18,550 nt of DNA from JBOGJG01 sp050747825 (GCA_050747825.1 JBOGJG010000023.1:1-18550); one strand, 5' to 3'. Counted from the stretch's first letter, positions 6,629 through 15,539 are shown. The notes: generated by a model from the letters alone, not told the origin. Program-made: numbers and translations.

Positions 6629-7755
6629 GCCCTCCAGTCTCAAATGAGCGCCCGGCCAGTCCGGTTCTCCAGGCCGAGATCGAGAAGGTCTATGCGAACG
6701 GACCGACGATTCGCGCTTCCTTTCACATGCCGGTTTCGCAGGCACATGCGCTGGTCCTTTTCGGCCCATCCGGCTCCGGCAAAACCACGCTTTTGCGCTG
6801 CCTGGCGGGACTGGAGCAGCCGACTGCAGGCCGGATATCCTACGAGGGCCAACTCTGGTCCGACTGTGCCAGCGGTTTCCTGCTGCCGCCCCAGAAGCGG
6901 TCTATTGGTTATCTTTTCCAGGACTACGCTCTATTTCCTCACCTGTCGGTCGGTCAAAACATTGCCTATGGTCTTACCGATTTGTCCCGGCATCGGCGAA
7001 AGCAAAGGATCGAGGAGATGCTTGCGCTTCTGAAACTGGAAGGACTGCACAAGCGCCGCCCGCATCAGCTCTCGGGAGGCCAGCAGCAGCGCGTAGCGCT
7101 CGCGCGGGCGCTGGCCCGCCATCCGCGTCTGCTGCTTCTGGACGAGCCCTTTTCCGCTCTGGATCTTCCCACCCGGCAGGAGCTGCGCCTGGAGATCAGC
7201 CGCCTCGTAAAGGAACTCGAGACTCCCATGATCTTCGTCACGCACGACTGGGTCGAGGCGCTCATGCTGGGCGATCAATTGATGGTCATCAAGGATGGAG
7301 AGGTGCTGCAAACCGGCACCCCGGAGGAAGTGTTTACGCGTCTCGCTCATCTGGACGTGGCCGCCGTGGCGGGCGTGGACACGGTTGTGCCCGGGCAGGT
7401 GACCCAGAGAACCGACGACCTGATGGAACTTCAGATCGGCACCGCTTCACTCTGGGCGGTCAATCCCGTTCCAGATTCGAAGAGCAGCCTGCCGGCCGGC
7501 TACTACGTCTGTATCCGGGCCGAAGACGTCACCCTGGAAATCGGGCAGGTAAAGCGCAGCAGCGCCCGCAATCACCTCCCGGGCAGGGTCGTCGAAATCC
7601 TTCCGGCGGGAGCGGTCAATCGAGTGGTGATAGACGCAGGCTTCCGAATCGTAGCCCTGGTCACCCGCCAGGCGCTGCGGGATCTGGGTCTGGCTCCGGG
7701 GAGCGAAGTGACCGCCGCCGTTAAAGCTTCGGCCGTTGGCCTGATCCCGCACTGA
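6625..7755 (+). CDS. modC: Molybdate/sulfate-type ABC transporter ATPase with C-terminal TOBE region
   Basis: 376 residues. Walker A GPSGSGKT at 47-54, Q-loop Q99 in LFQDYALF, signature LSGGQQQR at 149-156, Walker B LLLLDEP at 169-175, H-loop H207 in FVTHD. Residues from about 255 to 376 form a C-terminal TOBE/Mop-like region that in ModC, CysA and related proteins binds or senses the substrate. ATG 6625 is chosen because it overlaps the end of the restored permease frame (ATGA), a common coupling in modBC; ATG 6592 would add 11 unconvincing residues. It powers anion uptake across the inner membrane together with ModB and a periplasmic ModA. All catalytic motifs are intact, but its partner permease is damaged and no modA is visible. 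Sulfate or thiosulfate specificity cannot be excluded; the ModB-like neighbour favours molybdate/tungstate. Confidence 0.88.
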   Translation: MSPPVSNERPASPVLQAEIEKVYANGPTIRASFHMPVSQAHALVLFGPSGSGKTTLLRCLAGLEQPTAGRISYEGQLWSDCASGFLLPPQKRSIGYLFQDYALFPHLSVGQNIAYGLTDLSRHRRKQRIEEMLALLKLEGLHKRRPHQLSGGQQQRVALARALARHPRLLLLDEPFSALDLPTRQELRLEISRLVKELETPMIFVTHDWVEALMLGDQLMVIKDGEVLQTGTPEEVFTRLAHLDVAAVAGVDTVVPGQVTQRTDDLMELQIGTASLWAVNPVPDSKSSLPAGYYVCIRAEDVTLEIGQVKRSSARNHLPGRVVEILPAGAVNRVVIDAGFRIVALVTRQALRDLGLAPGSEVTAAVKASAVGLIPH

Positions 7756-7801
7756 CAGGGGCCCGCCTGACAGGGCTTCGGATGAGCAGGCGCTTCCCGG
7801 C

Positions 7802-9130
7802 TTATACCTTCGGCTCCCATTTCGGGTCGTACTCGCGGCCCCATAGAGCCATCGCTTCGTCATCCTCCAGGATATGTCCATTTTGGGGATCGCATTTCAG
7901 CGTCCGGCCGGTCCGGTAGGCGATGTTTCCCAGATGACAGAGAAGCGTGCTTTTCTGGCACTCTCCAATATCGGAATTGGGCCGGGCACCACTCCGGATA
8001 CAATCGAGGAAGTTGCTCATATGGGAGGAATCTCCCCCGAAGCCGGGGCCAGTGACCGCCACGGGGCCCTCCTGGGCGCCCGTTGACTCCTCCACGGGCT
8101 TATTCTTCGCGTCATAAATGGAGTAGCCGGTCCCGGAGATGATCATGGCGCCTTCTTCCCCGTGGAAACTCGCTCCGAAGCCCTGGTCTCCGATACCAGA
8201 CTGGTTGCAGCTCAGGCCTTCCCACATGACGGTCTTATCTTCCTCAAACTCGAAGGTGACCACGAGAGTGTCGGGAGTTTCCTGATCATCTGCCCAGCGG
8301 TAGCGACCTCCCGTCGAAGCCACCTGTACGGGAAAATTCAGTCCCGAGGCCCACCGGCAAAGATCCAATGCATGTATGCCGTTGTTGGCCAGCTCACCCC
8401 CGCCCCAGTGCCAGAACCAGTGCCAGTTGTAGTGGATTACATTATCCTGAAAGGGGCGGCGGGGGGCAGGACCCTGCCAAAGCTCATAGTCCAGCCAGGA
8501 CGGAACCTGCGCCGCTTTGCCTTTTCCGATTGATTCCCGCAGGGCGGCATACCAGCCCCGGGAATAGTAGACCCGTCCGATCACTCCATTCCTCAGTCGA
8601 TCGATTCCCTCCTTGATTCTGGGCCAGGATCGCCGTTGATTTCCCATTTGGACAACACGGTTGTGCTTTCGGGCCGCCGCTACTATAAGCTCACTCTCAC
8701 GGGCGTTGTGGCTTCCGGGTTTTTCCACGTAGACGTGCTTGCCTGCCGAGCAGGCCAGAATTGCCGCCGGAGCATGCCAATGGCTGGGAGTCGCTATCAC
8801 CAGGGCATCCACCGACTGGTCGTCCAGAATGCGGCGAAAGTCCGTCACCTGCTGAGGCGACTTCGGCTGATGCTCCTGGACTGCGGACAGAGCTTTGGCC
8901 AGGTTTCGCTCATCGACGTCGCACAGGTAGGCGACCTCGGCCCCGGGCAAGCGGGCAAAGCTGGCGGCGACACCCTTCCCCCGCCCTCCGGTCCCCATCA
9001 CTCCAAGGATTATTTTTTCGCCCGCATTATTTTGCATGAAAGCGGGAGCGCTTCCGGCAGTCATGCTCAGGACTCCCCCTCCCAGGGCTGCTCTTCCAAG
9101 AAATTTACGTCGATTCATAGGTTGTGTCAT
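7802..9130 (-). CDS. Tat-secreted Gfo/Idh/MocA-family oxidoreductase
   Basis: 442 residues from ATG 9130. The N-terminus NRRKFLGRAALGGGVLS is a twin-arginine signal, so the protein should be folded and cofactor-loaded before export to the periplasm. The Rossmann NAD(P)-binding motif GVMGTGGRGKG is at 43-53, DVDER at 71-75, and EKPGSHN at 136-142 contains the conserved EKP of the family. The aromatic stretch HYNWHWFWHWGGGELANNG is typical of secreted members from Planctomycetota and Acidobacteriota. These enzymes oxidise or reduce sugar carbons, and some are NAD-tight glycosidases. Start: AAGGAG ends 7 bases before ATG 9130; GTG 9136 lies too close to that site. It follows the hydrolase gene by 23 bases, as an operon. 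The sugar substrate is unknown. Confidence 0.9.
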   Translation of the reverse strand: MTQPMNRRKFLGRAALGGGVLSMTAGSAPAFMQNNAGEKIILGVMGTGGRGKGVAASFARLPGAEVAYLCDVDERNLAKALSAVQEHQPKSPQQVTDFRRILDDQSVDALVIATPSHWHAPAAILACSAGKHVYVEKPGSHNARESELIVAAARKHNRVVQMGNQRRSWPRIKEGIDRLRNGVIGRVYYSRGWYAALRESIGKGKAAQVPSWLDYELWQGPAPRRPFQDNVIHYNWHWFWHWGGGELANNGIHALDLCRWASGLNFPVQVASTGGRYRWADDQETPDTLVVTFEFEEDKTVMWEGLSCNQSGIGDQGFGASFHGEEGAMIISGTGYSIYDAKNKPVEESTGAQEGPVAVTGPGFGGDSSHMSNFLDCIRSGARPNSDIGECQKSTLLCHLGNIAYRTGRTLKCDPQNGHILEDDEAMALWGREYDPKWEPKV

Positions 9131-9137
9131 GATCACT

Positions 9138-9143
9138 CTCCTT
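9138..9143 (-). promoter_or_regulatory. Ribosome-binding site for ATG 9130
   Basis: AAGGAG on the minus strand, 7 bases before ATG 9130 and only 1 base before the alternative GTG 9136, which settles the start. Confidence 0.75.
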
Positions 9144-9153
9144 TAGAGCCGCC

Positions 9154-10365
9154 TCATTGAGGCTGCTCGGTCAAAGCCGCACTTTCACTTTTCAGCCACC
9201 GTTCGAAAAACGACTTCCAGGCCGGATCGATATTGGGGCCGTTCGCTTTATGGCCATCGTCAGTCGATACAAACTGCAACCTTTCCGGTATGCGCAGGAG
9301 TTCATAAACCTCAGCGGCGCGATTGAAATATCCCCAGCTCTGAAGATCATCGGAATCCCCGCCCTGGTCTTCGGACCGACTTCCTCCGATCAGCAAGAAG
9401 GCCCGGGGCGCCACCAGCGCCATCAGTTCGTGGTGATCATGCTCGAAGCCGGGGCGTTCCGGATCCGGGTTGAGCAGGCTCAACACCGTCTTCTCTCGTG
9501 TTGGGATGTCCGGAAACGGTCGCAGCCAGTCAAGATACCAGGGATCATACCAATTCGTCCCGCCGTTTACGGCGATATGAGGATCGACAGCTACGGTCGC
9601 CTTGAACTCCGAAGCAAGAGCCGCCACATAAACCGCGGCCTTGGCCCCCAGAGAAAATCCAATGAATCCGATTCGCTGCGTATCCACTTGAGGGAGGGAA
9701 TGAAGATATTCCGCCTCGCGCCGGGCGTCATGGACCATCTTTCCCAACGGGAGCCAGTGCCCGAAACGCTCATACAGCTTTTCGTGAGCGCCGTGCCGGG
9801 CGGTCGTCTGACCCCGATAGTTTCGAATAAAGGACCAGCCTGTGAGGACCACATAGCCGTGCTCGACGAGCCACCTGCCCCACCATTCTTCTGGCGCCGT
9901 ATAGTCCGGTGTCGAAGAGGTCCAGCAAATCACCGCCGGGAAGGGACCGTTCCCCTGGTTTTTGGGGAGGAGCAAAAGGTGCGGCTGCCAGAAGTCGATC
10001 TCTATCGGGAGATCCAGGCTGACCCGGGTATAGGTGTCGAATTCCTGCCTGGCGTTGATTCTGGCTTTGCGGATATCACCAAACCAGCGCCGGTCTTCTT
10101 CAGCAGGTTCGAGCTTTCCCAGAATCCGGGTCCACAGCTCTACCAGTTCAGGACGCTTCTTCTGATACCAATCGGCAGGCGAATCCAGCCCGTCCACTAG
10201 AGAAGGGATCAACTCCTTTTCGGCCCCCGGTTCAGGAGCGGGGCTTCTCGAGGAGGTCACCCGATGCTGGTTCAGCCGCTCCGAGTTTGGCGTCTGAGCT
10301 GGAGCCGGATGATTGAACAGGCAAAGGAGTATTCCAATTTTGGAAAAAGCAAAAAAGGACTTCAT
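9154..10365 (-). CDS. Secreted alpha/beta hydrolase (dienelactone hydrolase/acetyl xylan esterase-like)
   Basis: 403 residues with a probable signal peptide (FFAFSKIGILLCLF, then PAPAQ, cleavage near residue 24). The alpha/beta-hydrolase fold shows the nucleophile elbow GFSLG with S238 and a candidate catalytic histidine H372 in DDGHKANG; the acid is probably in the acidic stretch 332-340. A hydrophobic strand (PAVICWTS, 143-150) precedes the elbow as expected. Members split ester bonds such as acetyl or glucuronoyl esters on plant polysaccharides, or lactones. The position between a TonB-dependent receptor and a secreted sugar-type oxidoreductase supports a carbohydrate-esterase role, but this is context only. 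No strong ribosome-binding site is seen before ATG 10365. Peptidase-like activity is a less likely alternative. Confidence 0.8.
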   Translation of the reverse strand: MKSFFAFSKIGILLCLFNHPAPAQTPNSERLNQHRVTSSRSPAPEPGAEKELIPSLVDGLDSPADWYQKKRPELVELWTRILGKLEPAEEDRRWFGDIRKARINARQEFDTYTRVSLDLPIEIDFWQPHLLLLPKNQGNGPFPAVICWTSSTPDYTAPEEWWGRWLVEHGYVVLTGWSFIRNYRGQTTARHGAHEKLYERFGHWLPLGKMVHDARREAEYLHSLPQVDTQRIGFIGFSLGAKAAVYVAALASEFKATVAVDPHIAVNGGTNWYDPWYLDWLRPFPDIPTREKTVLSLLNPDPERPGFEHDHHELMALVAPRAFLLIGGSRSEDQGGDSDDLQSWGYFNRAAEVYELLRIPERLQFVSTDDGHKANGPNIDPAWKSFFERWLKSESAALTEQPQ

Positions 10366-10424
10366 TCGGGTTTACTTTAACAGCTTACTTTTTTTAAATG
10401 TCCATCCACGGGCAGGAGCATAGC

Positions 10425-10453
10425 GGAGAGGACGCATTAAAACCGCCCTCTCC
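10425..10453 (-). terminator. Hairpin after the TonB receptor gene
   Basis: GGAGAGGACG (10425-10434) and CGCCCTCTCC (10444-10453) pair over 10 bases with a 9-base loop; on the minus-strand transcript one pair is a G-U wobble. It begins 14 bases after the receptor stop (10467) and 60 bases before the hydrolase start. No U-run follows it, so it is probably an attenuator or mRNA-end stabiliser rather than a full intrinsic terminator. It could lower expression of the two downstream enzyme genes relative to the receptor. Confidence 0.5.
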
Positions 10454-10466
10454 GGTGAAGGGAGCT

Positions 10467-13400
10467 TTAAAAGCCAATGCGAATTCCGAAACGGAACTCC
10501 CGTTCTTCAGAAGCGCTGGTGATTTCACCAAAACCGTTGAGGTCCCGTATGGAGCCATCAGCGTTATACCGGACGTTGCTTACGTTAGAGCGGGGCGCGC
10601 CAAATTTCGGGGTGTTCGTAAGATTAAACGCTTCCGCGCGGAACTCAACATTGACGTTTTCAGAGACCTGGAAGTTGCGGAACATTCCGAAGTCCCAATT
10701 GACCCTTCCCGGCCCCCGGAGACTGTTAAAACCTGCCGTACCAAAACGGGGCTCATTGACCGGCGCAAAAGCCGTCGGATCGAAGTAAGGCTGATCGGGA
10801 CCGACTCCCCCCAGGATTTTCACCTCCTCCTTGACCTGGTCAGCCCGCTGGCTGCTGAAGGGAGCATTCAATGAAGCCCCCGAAGCGGTGACGGAAAAAG
10901 GCTGGCCGCTCAGGAAGCTTATGATGCTGTTCACTTGCCACCCTCCTGCCAATTTTGAAAGGAAGCTGCCATCAGAAAGCCAGCGACGCCCGGGTCCGAA
11001 GGGTAATTCCATAATGTTGGTGATGTAGAGCCTGTGACGCCGGTCAAAACCGGACACGGTGTGGTTCAAATGATAGAATTCAGGAATATTGATGCGTACG
11101 CTCCCGTCGCTGGCATCTGATCCCGAATCACTGATCGACTTGGCCAGCGTGTAAGCCACACCAAGTGAGTAGCCGTCGGCAAATCGCCGCTGCAATTGAG
11201 CCTGCAGGGAATGGTAGCTCGATCCGCCAATCGGGGCGACCATCCGCGTATTGGCTGTCCGGCCGAACCTGGAAAAAAGCTGGCGACCGGCGTTTCCTCC
11301 TCCCACGGGCGACCAGTTCAACTGGCGGTACCCCAGTTGCCGCACCTGGCGGGTGGCCACATAACCGGCCTCGCCGACAAAACCCCACTTCAAGTCTTTT
11401 TGCAGGGTCACATTCCAGGATTGAATATATCCCCGCTCGAATTTCAACGGGACCGTCTGGGTGGAAACGTTTCCAGGCACCTCGATGATGCCGTCCCCCA
11501 AAGCGGGGGCGCTGATCGGAGGAATGCCATCAGCCAGTCGCCCGGCGGGCGCCAGTGAGTGGGGCGCGGGAATCACCAGTTCAATAAGAATCGGGTGATT
11601 CGTGCGCAAAGGCCGCGACAGTGAATAAGGATCGATACTGATGCCATATCCCGCCCTCATGACAAAGCTGTCTGTGATGCGGTAGGCCAGCCCCAGGCGG
11701 GGGCCAAACAGTTTCTTGCTCATCTCCACACCCAGATCCTCAGGGATGTTCCCAACCCCTCCGATCTGCATCATATTAGTCTCGGGATCATAGCGTTCAA
11801 AGCCGCGGTTCGCCCGCCTGGGCATCGGGAAGTACTCCCAGCGGGTTCCAAAAGATAACGTAAGCTGGCGCGTGATCTGCCATCGGTCGCGGATGTACAG
11901 GCCATAGCGCGTGTTGCGCGTGGTGTAAGGAAAGAGAGTCAACAGGTTTTTGCCGAACTCTGTGGGAAGTCCGAGCAGGAAAGTGGCAAAGCCGTTGACC
12001 TGATTTACGGAAGGACTCAACTGGGAACAGCCGTCAGGACCGGCCACCTCACAGAGACGCGTCGGGCCGGTGCCAAAGATGAAGCGCCCCCGGGCGCCCA
12101 TGGCGTCTCCACCTTGAAATTCTGGCTGCGTGTGATTCATCTGCTCGCTGTTTATATCTATTCCCCAGCGGATCTCGTGGGCCTGCTTGGTCCAGGTGAA
12201 GTTGGAACGATAGGCGTACTGGTCGTCATCCCGGTAATAAGGGCTCCAGTGCTCTTCGGTCCCATAAAGGGAGTAGCCGCTCACGTCAAAGCGCGGCCAG
12301 CCGCTTTGAAATCTCTCAGGCCCGTTGGTGCCCGGAATGCCCAGCAGATCGAGACCGATGTTTTGCCCGATTCCAGGCTGTTCGACGTTGGTGCTCTGGC
12401 GGACAAATCCAAAATTCCCGTCCATGAGAAGAGCCGGGCTGATGATGTAGTTTGCCCCAATGGAGATCTTGGTGTTGTTCCCCCAGGCGTCCCCTGCGTT
12501 TCCTCCTCCAACCCGGGGGCCGTGAAGGGCCTCGCCAAAGGCTGTCACATGCTTGGCCCCAAAGTCAAAGAGGCTGTAGCTGCCAAACATGTTGAAGCTG
12601 TTGTTCAAAATCCAGTCAATTTTACTGTCGATCGTCCAACGATTGCTGGAAAAAGGCGTAGAGGCAAAGAAATTGTTGCTCTCGTCGCTTTCTCTCCCCG
12701 GCAGATTAGGAAAGGGAATCCGATCCACAATCTTCTGCACGATGGGATCGATGCGGTCGGCGGGAATTTGGTTATTGGCGAACGGGATCCTTTCGGTGCC
12801 GTCCGGATTTCCCGTCAAGGGATCGTAGATAATGGTGTCAAAGGCCGAAAAGTCCCCCCTGCGCACCGCCGGGCCAGGGACGGAGAGGATTCTGGTTCCA
12901 TTTTCGCGTTCGCTGCGTCCCTCGTAACTCACAAAAAAGAAAAGCTTGTCCGGCCTGATTGGGCCGCCTATGGTGCCTCCCCACTGATGGTGAATGTACT
13001 TGGACTTGTCCTCCGATGCAGGCAGGAAAAAATCGCGGGCCCGCAGGTGGTGATTGCTGTGGTACTCGAAGAGGGATCCATGAAAGTCATTGGTGCCGCT
13101 CTTGATCTGCACATTGATAACGGCGCCTCCGGCCAGCCCCTGTTCGGCATCAAAGCTGTTGGTGGTCACGTTAACCGTCTCGATGGCTTCTAAAGCCGGG
13201 ACGGTGGCGCTGGCACCCACATTCCAGATGTGGGCAGTCGGGGCTCCGTCAATATTGGTGCTGGTGGTGGAGCGGGTTGTGCCGTTGACATTGAAGTGCC
13301 TGGACTGCGAGGGATTGCAGCCTCCCATGCGCCCGCCGCGGGAAGAGCCTCGCATCTCAAAGCCCGGAAGGGTCTCGAATAGATTCTGATAGTTCCGCCC

Positions 13401-13883
13401 AACGGGCACCGGCAGGTTGGACAACTGTTTTTGCGTCACCTCGTGCCGTACTTCGGCTCGGTCGGTCTGCAGCAAGGCTGTCGATTGGGAGGTCACCAGA
13501 ACTTCGTCCGTCACCTCTCCTACCTTCAACACCGCGTCCACACGGGTGGTATCGTTTACCGCCACCTGCACATTAGCCTTTAAAAAGTCGGTGAAACCCG
13601 GCAAGGCCACTTTCACAGTGTAGGTACCGGAAGGGACGGTAGGAAAACTGTACAGACCTGCCTCGCTGGTAATCCCATGACGAGTCAGGTTGGTTTCCGT
13701 GTTGACGATGGTGACATCGGCGCCGGGAAGGGCGGCCCCCGTTTGATCCTTCACGTTGCCCACGATGGAGCCGTAAAGGACCTGGGCATTACATTGATCC
13801 GGTTTCAAACAGGTGATCAGGAAGATCACCAGAACCATTGAACAAAGAAGTCGAAGCGAAGGTGCACACTGGAGATATGACAC
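10467..13883 (-). CDS. TonB-dependent outer-membrane receptor, Oar-like with carboxypeptidase regulatory-like domain
   Basis: 1138 residues from GTG 13883. A signal peptide ends near CNA-Q34. Residues about 36-125 are a carboxypeptidase-regulatory-like beta-sandwich (GSIVGNVKDQTGAALPGADVT). A TonB plug follows (LPVPVGRNYQNLFETLPG, then VNTTNSFDAEQGLAGGAVINV-type sequence), and then a long beta-barrel ending in FRFGIRIGF, with the C-terminal Phe typical of outer-membrane barrels. Length and layout match the large Oar-like receptors abundant in Acidobacteriota. It imports an unknown large ligand with energy from TonB. AAGGAGG ends 5 bases before GTG 13883; the frame upstream to 13991 lacks a better start. 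The next genes on the same strand are the secreted hydrolase and the oxidoreductase. Confidence 0.92.
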   Translation of the reverse strand: MSYLQCAPSLRLLCSMVLVIFLITCLKPDQCNAQVLYGSIVGNVKDQTGAALPGADVTIVNTETNLTRHGITSEAGLYSFPTVPSGTYTVKVALPGFTDFLKANVQVAVNDTTRVDAVLKVGEVTDEVLVTSQSTALLQTDRAEVRHEVTQKQLSNLPVPVGRNYQNLFETLPGFEMRGSSRGGRMGGCNPSQSRHFNVNGTTRSTTSTNIDGAPTAHIWNVGASATVPALEAIETVNVTTNSFDAEQGLAGGAVINVQIKSGTNDFHGSLFEYHSNHHLRARDFFLPASEDKSKYIHHQWGGTIGGPIRPDKLFFFVSYEGRSERENGTRILSVPGPAVRRGDFSAFDTIIYDPLTGNPDGTERIPFANNQIPADRIDPIVQKIVDRIPFPNLPGRESDESNNFFASTPFSSNRWTIDSKIDWILNNSFNMFGSYSLFDFGAKHVTAFGEALHGPRVGGGNAGDAWGNNTKISIGANYIISPALLMDGNFGFVRQSTNVEQPGIGQNIGLDLLGIPGTNGPERFQSGWPRFDVSGYSLYGTEEHWSPYYRDDDQYAYRSNFTWTKQAHEIRWGIDINSEQMNHTQPEFQGGDAMGARGRFIFGTGPTRLCEVAGPDGCSQLSPSVNQVNGFATFLLGLPTEFGKNLLTLFPYTTRNTRYGLYIRDRWQITRQLTLSFGTRWEYFPMPRRANRGFERYDPETNMMQIGGVGNIPEDLGVEMSKKLFGPRLGLAYRITDSFVMRAGYGISIDPYSLSRPLRTNHPILIELVIPAPHSLAPAGRLADGIPPISAPALGDGIIEVPGNVSTQTVPLKFERGYIQSWNVTLQKDLKWGFVGEAGYVATRQVRQLGYRQLNWSPVGGGNAGRQLFSRFGRTANTRMVAPIGGSSYHSLQAQLQRRFADGYSLGVAYTLAKSISDSGSDASDGSVRINIPEFYHLNHTVSGFDRRHRLYITNIMELPFGPGRRWLSDGSFLSKLAGGWQVNSIISFLSGQPFSVTASGASLNAPFSSQRADQVKEEVKILGGVGPDQPYFDPTAFAPVNEPRFGTAGFNSLRGPGRVNWDFGMFRNFQVSENVNVEFRAEAFNLTNTPKFGAPRSNVSNVRYNADGSIRDLNGFGEITSASEEREFRFGIRIGF

Positions 13884-13888
13884 TGTCC

Positions 13889-13895
13889 CCTCCTT
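13889..13895 (-). promoter_or_regulatory. Strong ribosome-binding site for GTG 13883
   Basis: AAGGAGG on the minus strand with a 5-base spacer to GTG 13883. It decides the start of the receptor gene in favour of this GTG. Confidence 0.8.
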
Positions 13896-13905
13896 TTTTT
13901 TGAAA

Positions 13906-13933
13906 AAGTTAAAGCAATTCAAGCTCCAGTCAA
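13906..13933 (-). promoter_or_regulatory. Weak sigma-70-like promoter candidate for the receptor locus
   Basis: TTGACT (complement of 13928-13933) and TAACTT (complement of 13906-13911) are 16 bases apart, just upstream of the ribosome-binding site. The -35 is good and the -10 poor. Chance is a real possibility in this AT-richer stretch. Confidence 0.25.
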
Positions 13934-14285
13934 GTGTCTCAGGACAGCAGCACTCCTTAAACCAGAATAAAGAAAAGCAAAAATAATCCACGGCTTTGAA
14001 GTTCTAACCCAATGATGATCCATAATTTTGGACGCGCGCGGGCGGTTTGGATGCTTGCTCCCAGCCTGAGTTCGCAAGGATGCACCAGGGCATGGGTTCA
14101 TAAAGTACCAAATTATCAACGATTTACCGTTTTTAAACTGAGTGAGACCAACACCGGGGTCCAGTTATTGCGATATTTGGATGCATCATTCCTTTTTTTG
14201 AATAATTGCTGATCGGCAGAGGCCCGTTTTTTTGTCCGCGGGCAGGCGTTGACAGTTTCGTTTTCCCCACCAGAGGCTGATTATT
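13934..14285. other. Divergent intergenic region, no gene seen
   Basis: About 410 bases (13884-14297) separate the minus-strand receptor from the plus-strand molybdoenzyme. The stretch is AT-richer than its neighbours, with T-runs at 14191-14197 and 14227-14233. Short frames cross it but have no ribosome-binding site or recognisable product. It must carry both divergent promoters; I could not identify operators or an RNA gene in it. Confidence 0.5.
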
Positions 14286-14291
14286 TATACT
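14286..14291 (+). promoter_or_regulatory. Candidate -10 box directly before ATG 14298
   Basis: TATACT lies 6 bases before ATG 14298, so transcription from it would begin at or next to the start codon and give a leaderless mRNA. No ribosome-binding site precedes this ATG. The nearest TTGACA (14249-14254) is 31 bases away, too far to be its -35. Confidence 0.3.
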
Positions 14292-14297
14292 GAGTCC

Positions 14298-15539
14298 ATG
14301 TATTCGGGTGACCCCACCGTGAAAATACATGATGGAGCGAAAGTGCCCGGCGATCAGATCAGCCGTCGAGACCTGCTGATCGGCGGCTCGCTGGGTGTGT
14401 CCAGTCTCCTGCTTTCCTCTCGCTTGCAGTCTCTGTTCGCTTTGGAAGAAGGGGAGGAGCTGGTGGATTTTACCGACTATACTCGAGTCTTTCGTGTCGA
14501 GGCTCAGCCCGCCAATCCGCGAGTGAAATGTCTTGATCTCCGAACGGCGACTTCCTGGCAGACACCCGACAAACAATTCTTCATCTTTCATCACACCGAG
14601 ACAGTCGACGCCGATCCGGAGCTTTGGCGCTTGAGGGTCGGCGGATGCGTGCAGCGCTCCGCAGAGTTCTCTCTCAAAGAGCTGCAAAGCCGTCCGGGCA
14701 GGCGCGAAATCGGGGTAACCCTTGAGTGTTCCGGAAACTCCAACCATCCGCAGTTAATGAATGGTCTGGTGAGCAATGCGCTGTGGAGCGGAATCACGCT
14801 CAAATCGGTACTGGAAGAATGCGGCATCAAGCCCGAGGCTCGCGAGGTGGTGTTTTTTGCAATGGATCAGACCAGGGAGATGAAATGGCAGGCCGCCGAT
14901 GTGTACTATACCGTCCCCTATGGCCGAAGCCTGTACATTCAGGATGCCCTGCATCCGGACGCTCTGCTGGCTTTTGAAATGAACGGCCGGCCCCTGCCTG
15001 CCGAGCATGGATTCCCTCTCCGCCTGATCATGCCCGGGTGGTATGGCATGGCCCAGGTAAAGTGGCTGACCCGAATAGAGGTAATCGACCGAAGGTACGA
15101 AGGACAGCACATGGCGCGTAATTACCACAGCCTCCGTGCGCTCGAGACACCGGATGGAATGATCTGGCTGGACATGTCGATCTCCAAAAACAGGTTGAAA
15201 TCTGTGGTTGCCCGAGTGACTCGGCGCCCCCGCGGACAGACCCACAGCTACAAGATAGCCGGACTGGCCTGGGGCGGTGCCACTCCCATTGAACGTGTGG
15301 AAGTGCAAATCGACGCGGGAAACTGGCGGCCCAGCGTGATCGATGAGCGCGGCGGGGACTTTGCCTGGCTGCTCTGGTCCTATGCCTGGCAGGATGCCGC
15401 GCCGGGCCCTCATACGCTGGTCTCTCGAGCCATCGATGCAAACGGCAAGATCCAACCCACACGGGGGGAACTGAAACAGACAATGGCCAGCTCCCGCGAG
15501 GACAACTCGCAGTGGCCTCGCTCCATCGTAATTGGATGA
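14298..15539 (+). CDS. Sulfite-oxidase-family molybdopterin oxidoreductase, Tat-exported
   Basis: 413 residues. A twin-arginine signal (SRRDLLIGGSLGVSSLLL, residues 22-39) implies export after cofactor insertion. The molybdopterin domain contains VTLECSGN (139-146), whose C144 is the expected molybdenum ligand of the sulfite oxidase fold, and PLPAEHGFPLRLIMPGWYG further on is a typical core motif. The last ~110 residues match the Mo-co dimerisation domain (GLAWGG, VEVQIDAGNWRPS). No heme domain is present, so electrons must go to a separate carrier, as in bacterial SorA/SorT types. Start: ATG 14298 would be leaderless; GTG 14343 with GGAG 5 bases upstream would give a short, neat Tat signal and is an equal choice. 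The stop overlaps the next gene (ATGA). The substrate may be sulfite or another oxo-acid or sulfoxide. Confidence 0.88.
   Translation: MYSGDPTVKIHDGAKVPGDQISRRDLLIGGSLGVSSLLLSSRLQSLFALEEGEELVDFTDYTRVFRVEAQPANPRVKCLDLRTATSWQTPDKQFFIFHHTETVDADPELWRLRVGGCVQRSAEFSLKELQSRPGRREIGVTLECSGNSNHPQLMNGLVSNALWSGITLKSVLEECGIKPEAREVVFFAMDQTREMKWQAADVYYTVPYGRSLYIQDALHPDALLAFEMNGRPLPAEHGFPLRLIMPGWYGMAQVKWLTRIEVIDRRYEGQHMARNYHSLRALETPDGMIWLDMSISKNRLKSVVARVTRRPRGQTHSYKIAGLAWGGATPIERVEVQIDAGNWRPSVIDERGGDFAWLLWSYAWQDAAPGPHTLVSRAIDANGKIQPTRGELKQTMASSREDNSQWPRSIVIG

Noticed and set aside
7753..7776. Repeated TGACAGGG after modC as a terminator or another heptamer array
   Set aside because: There are only two direct copies of 8 bases, 15 bases apart, with no stem; it does not fit the seven-base arrays.
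14249..14291. TTGACA with TATACT as a sigma-70 promoter
   Set aside because: The spacing is 31 bases, far from the usual 16-18, so the two boxes cannot belong to one promoter.
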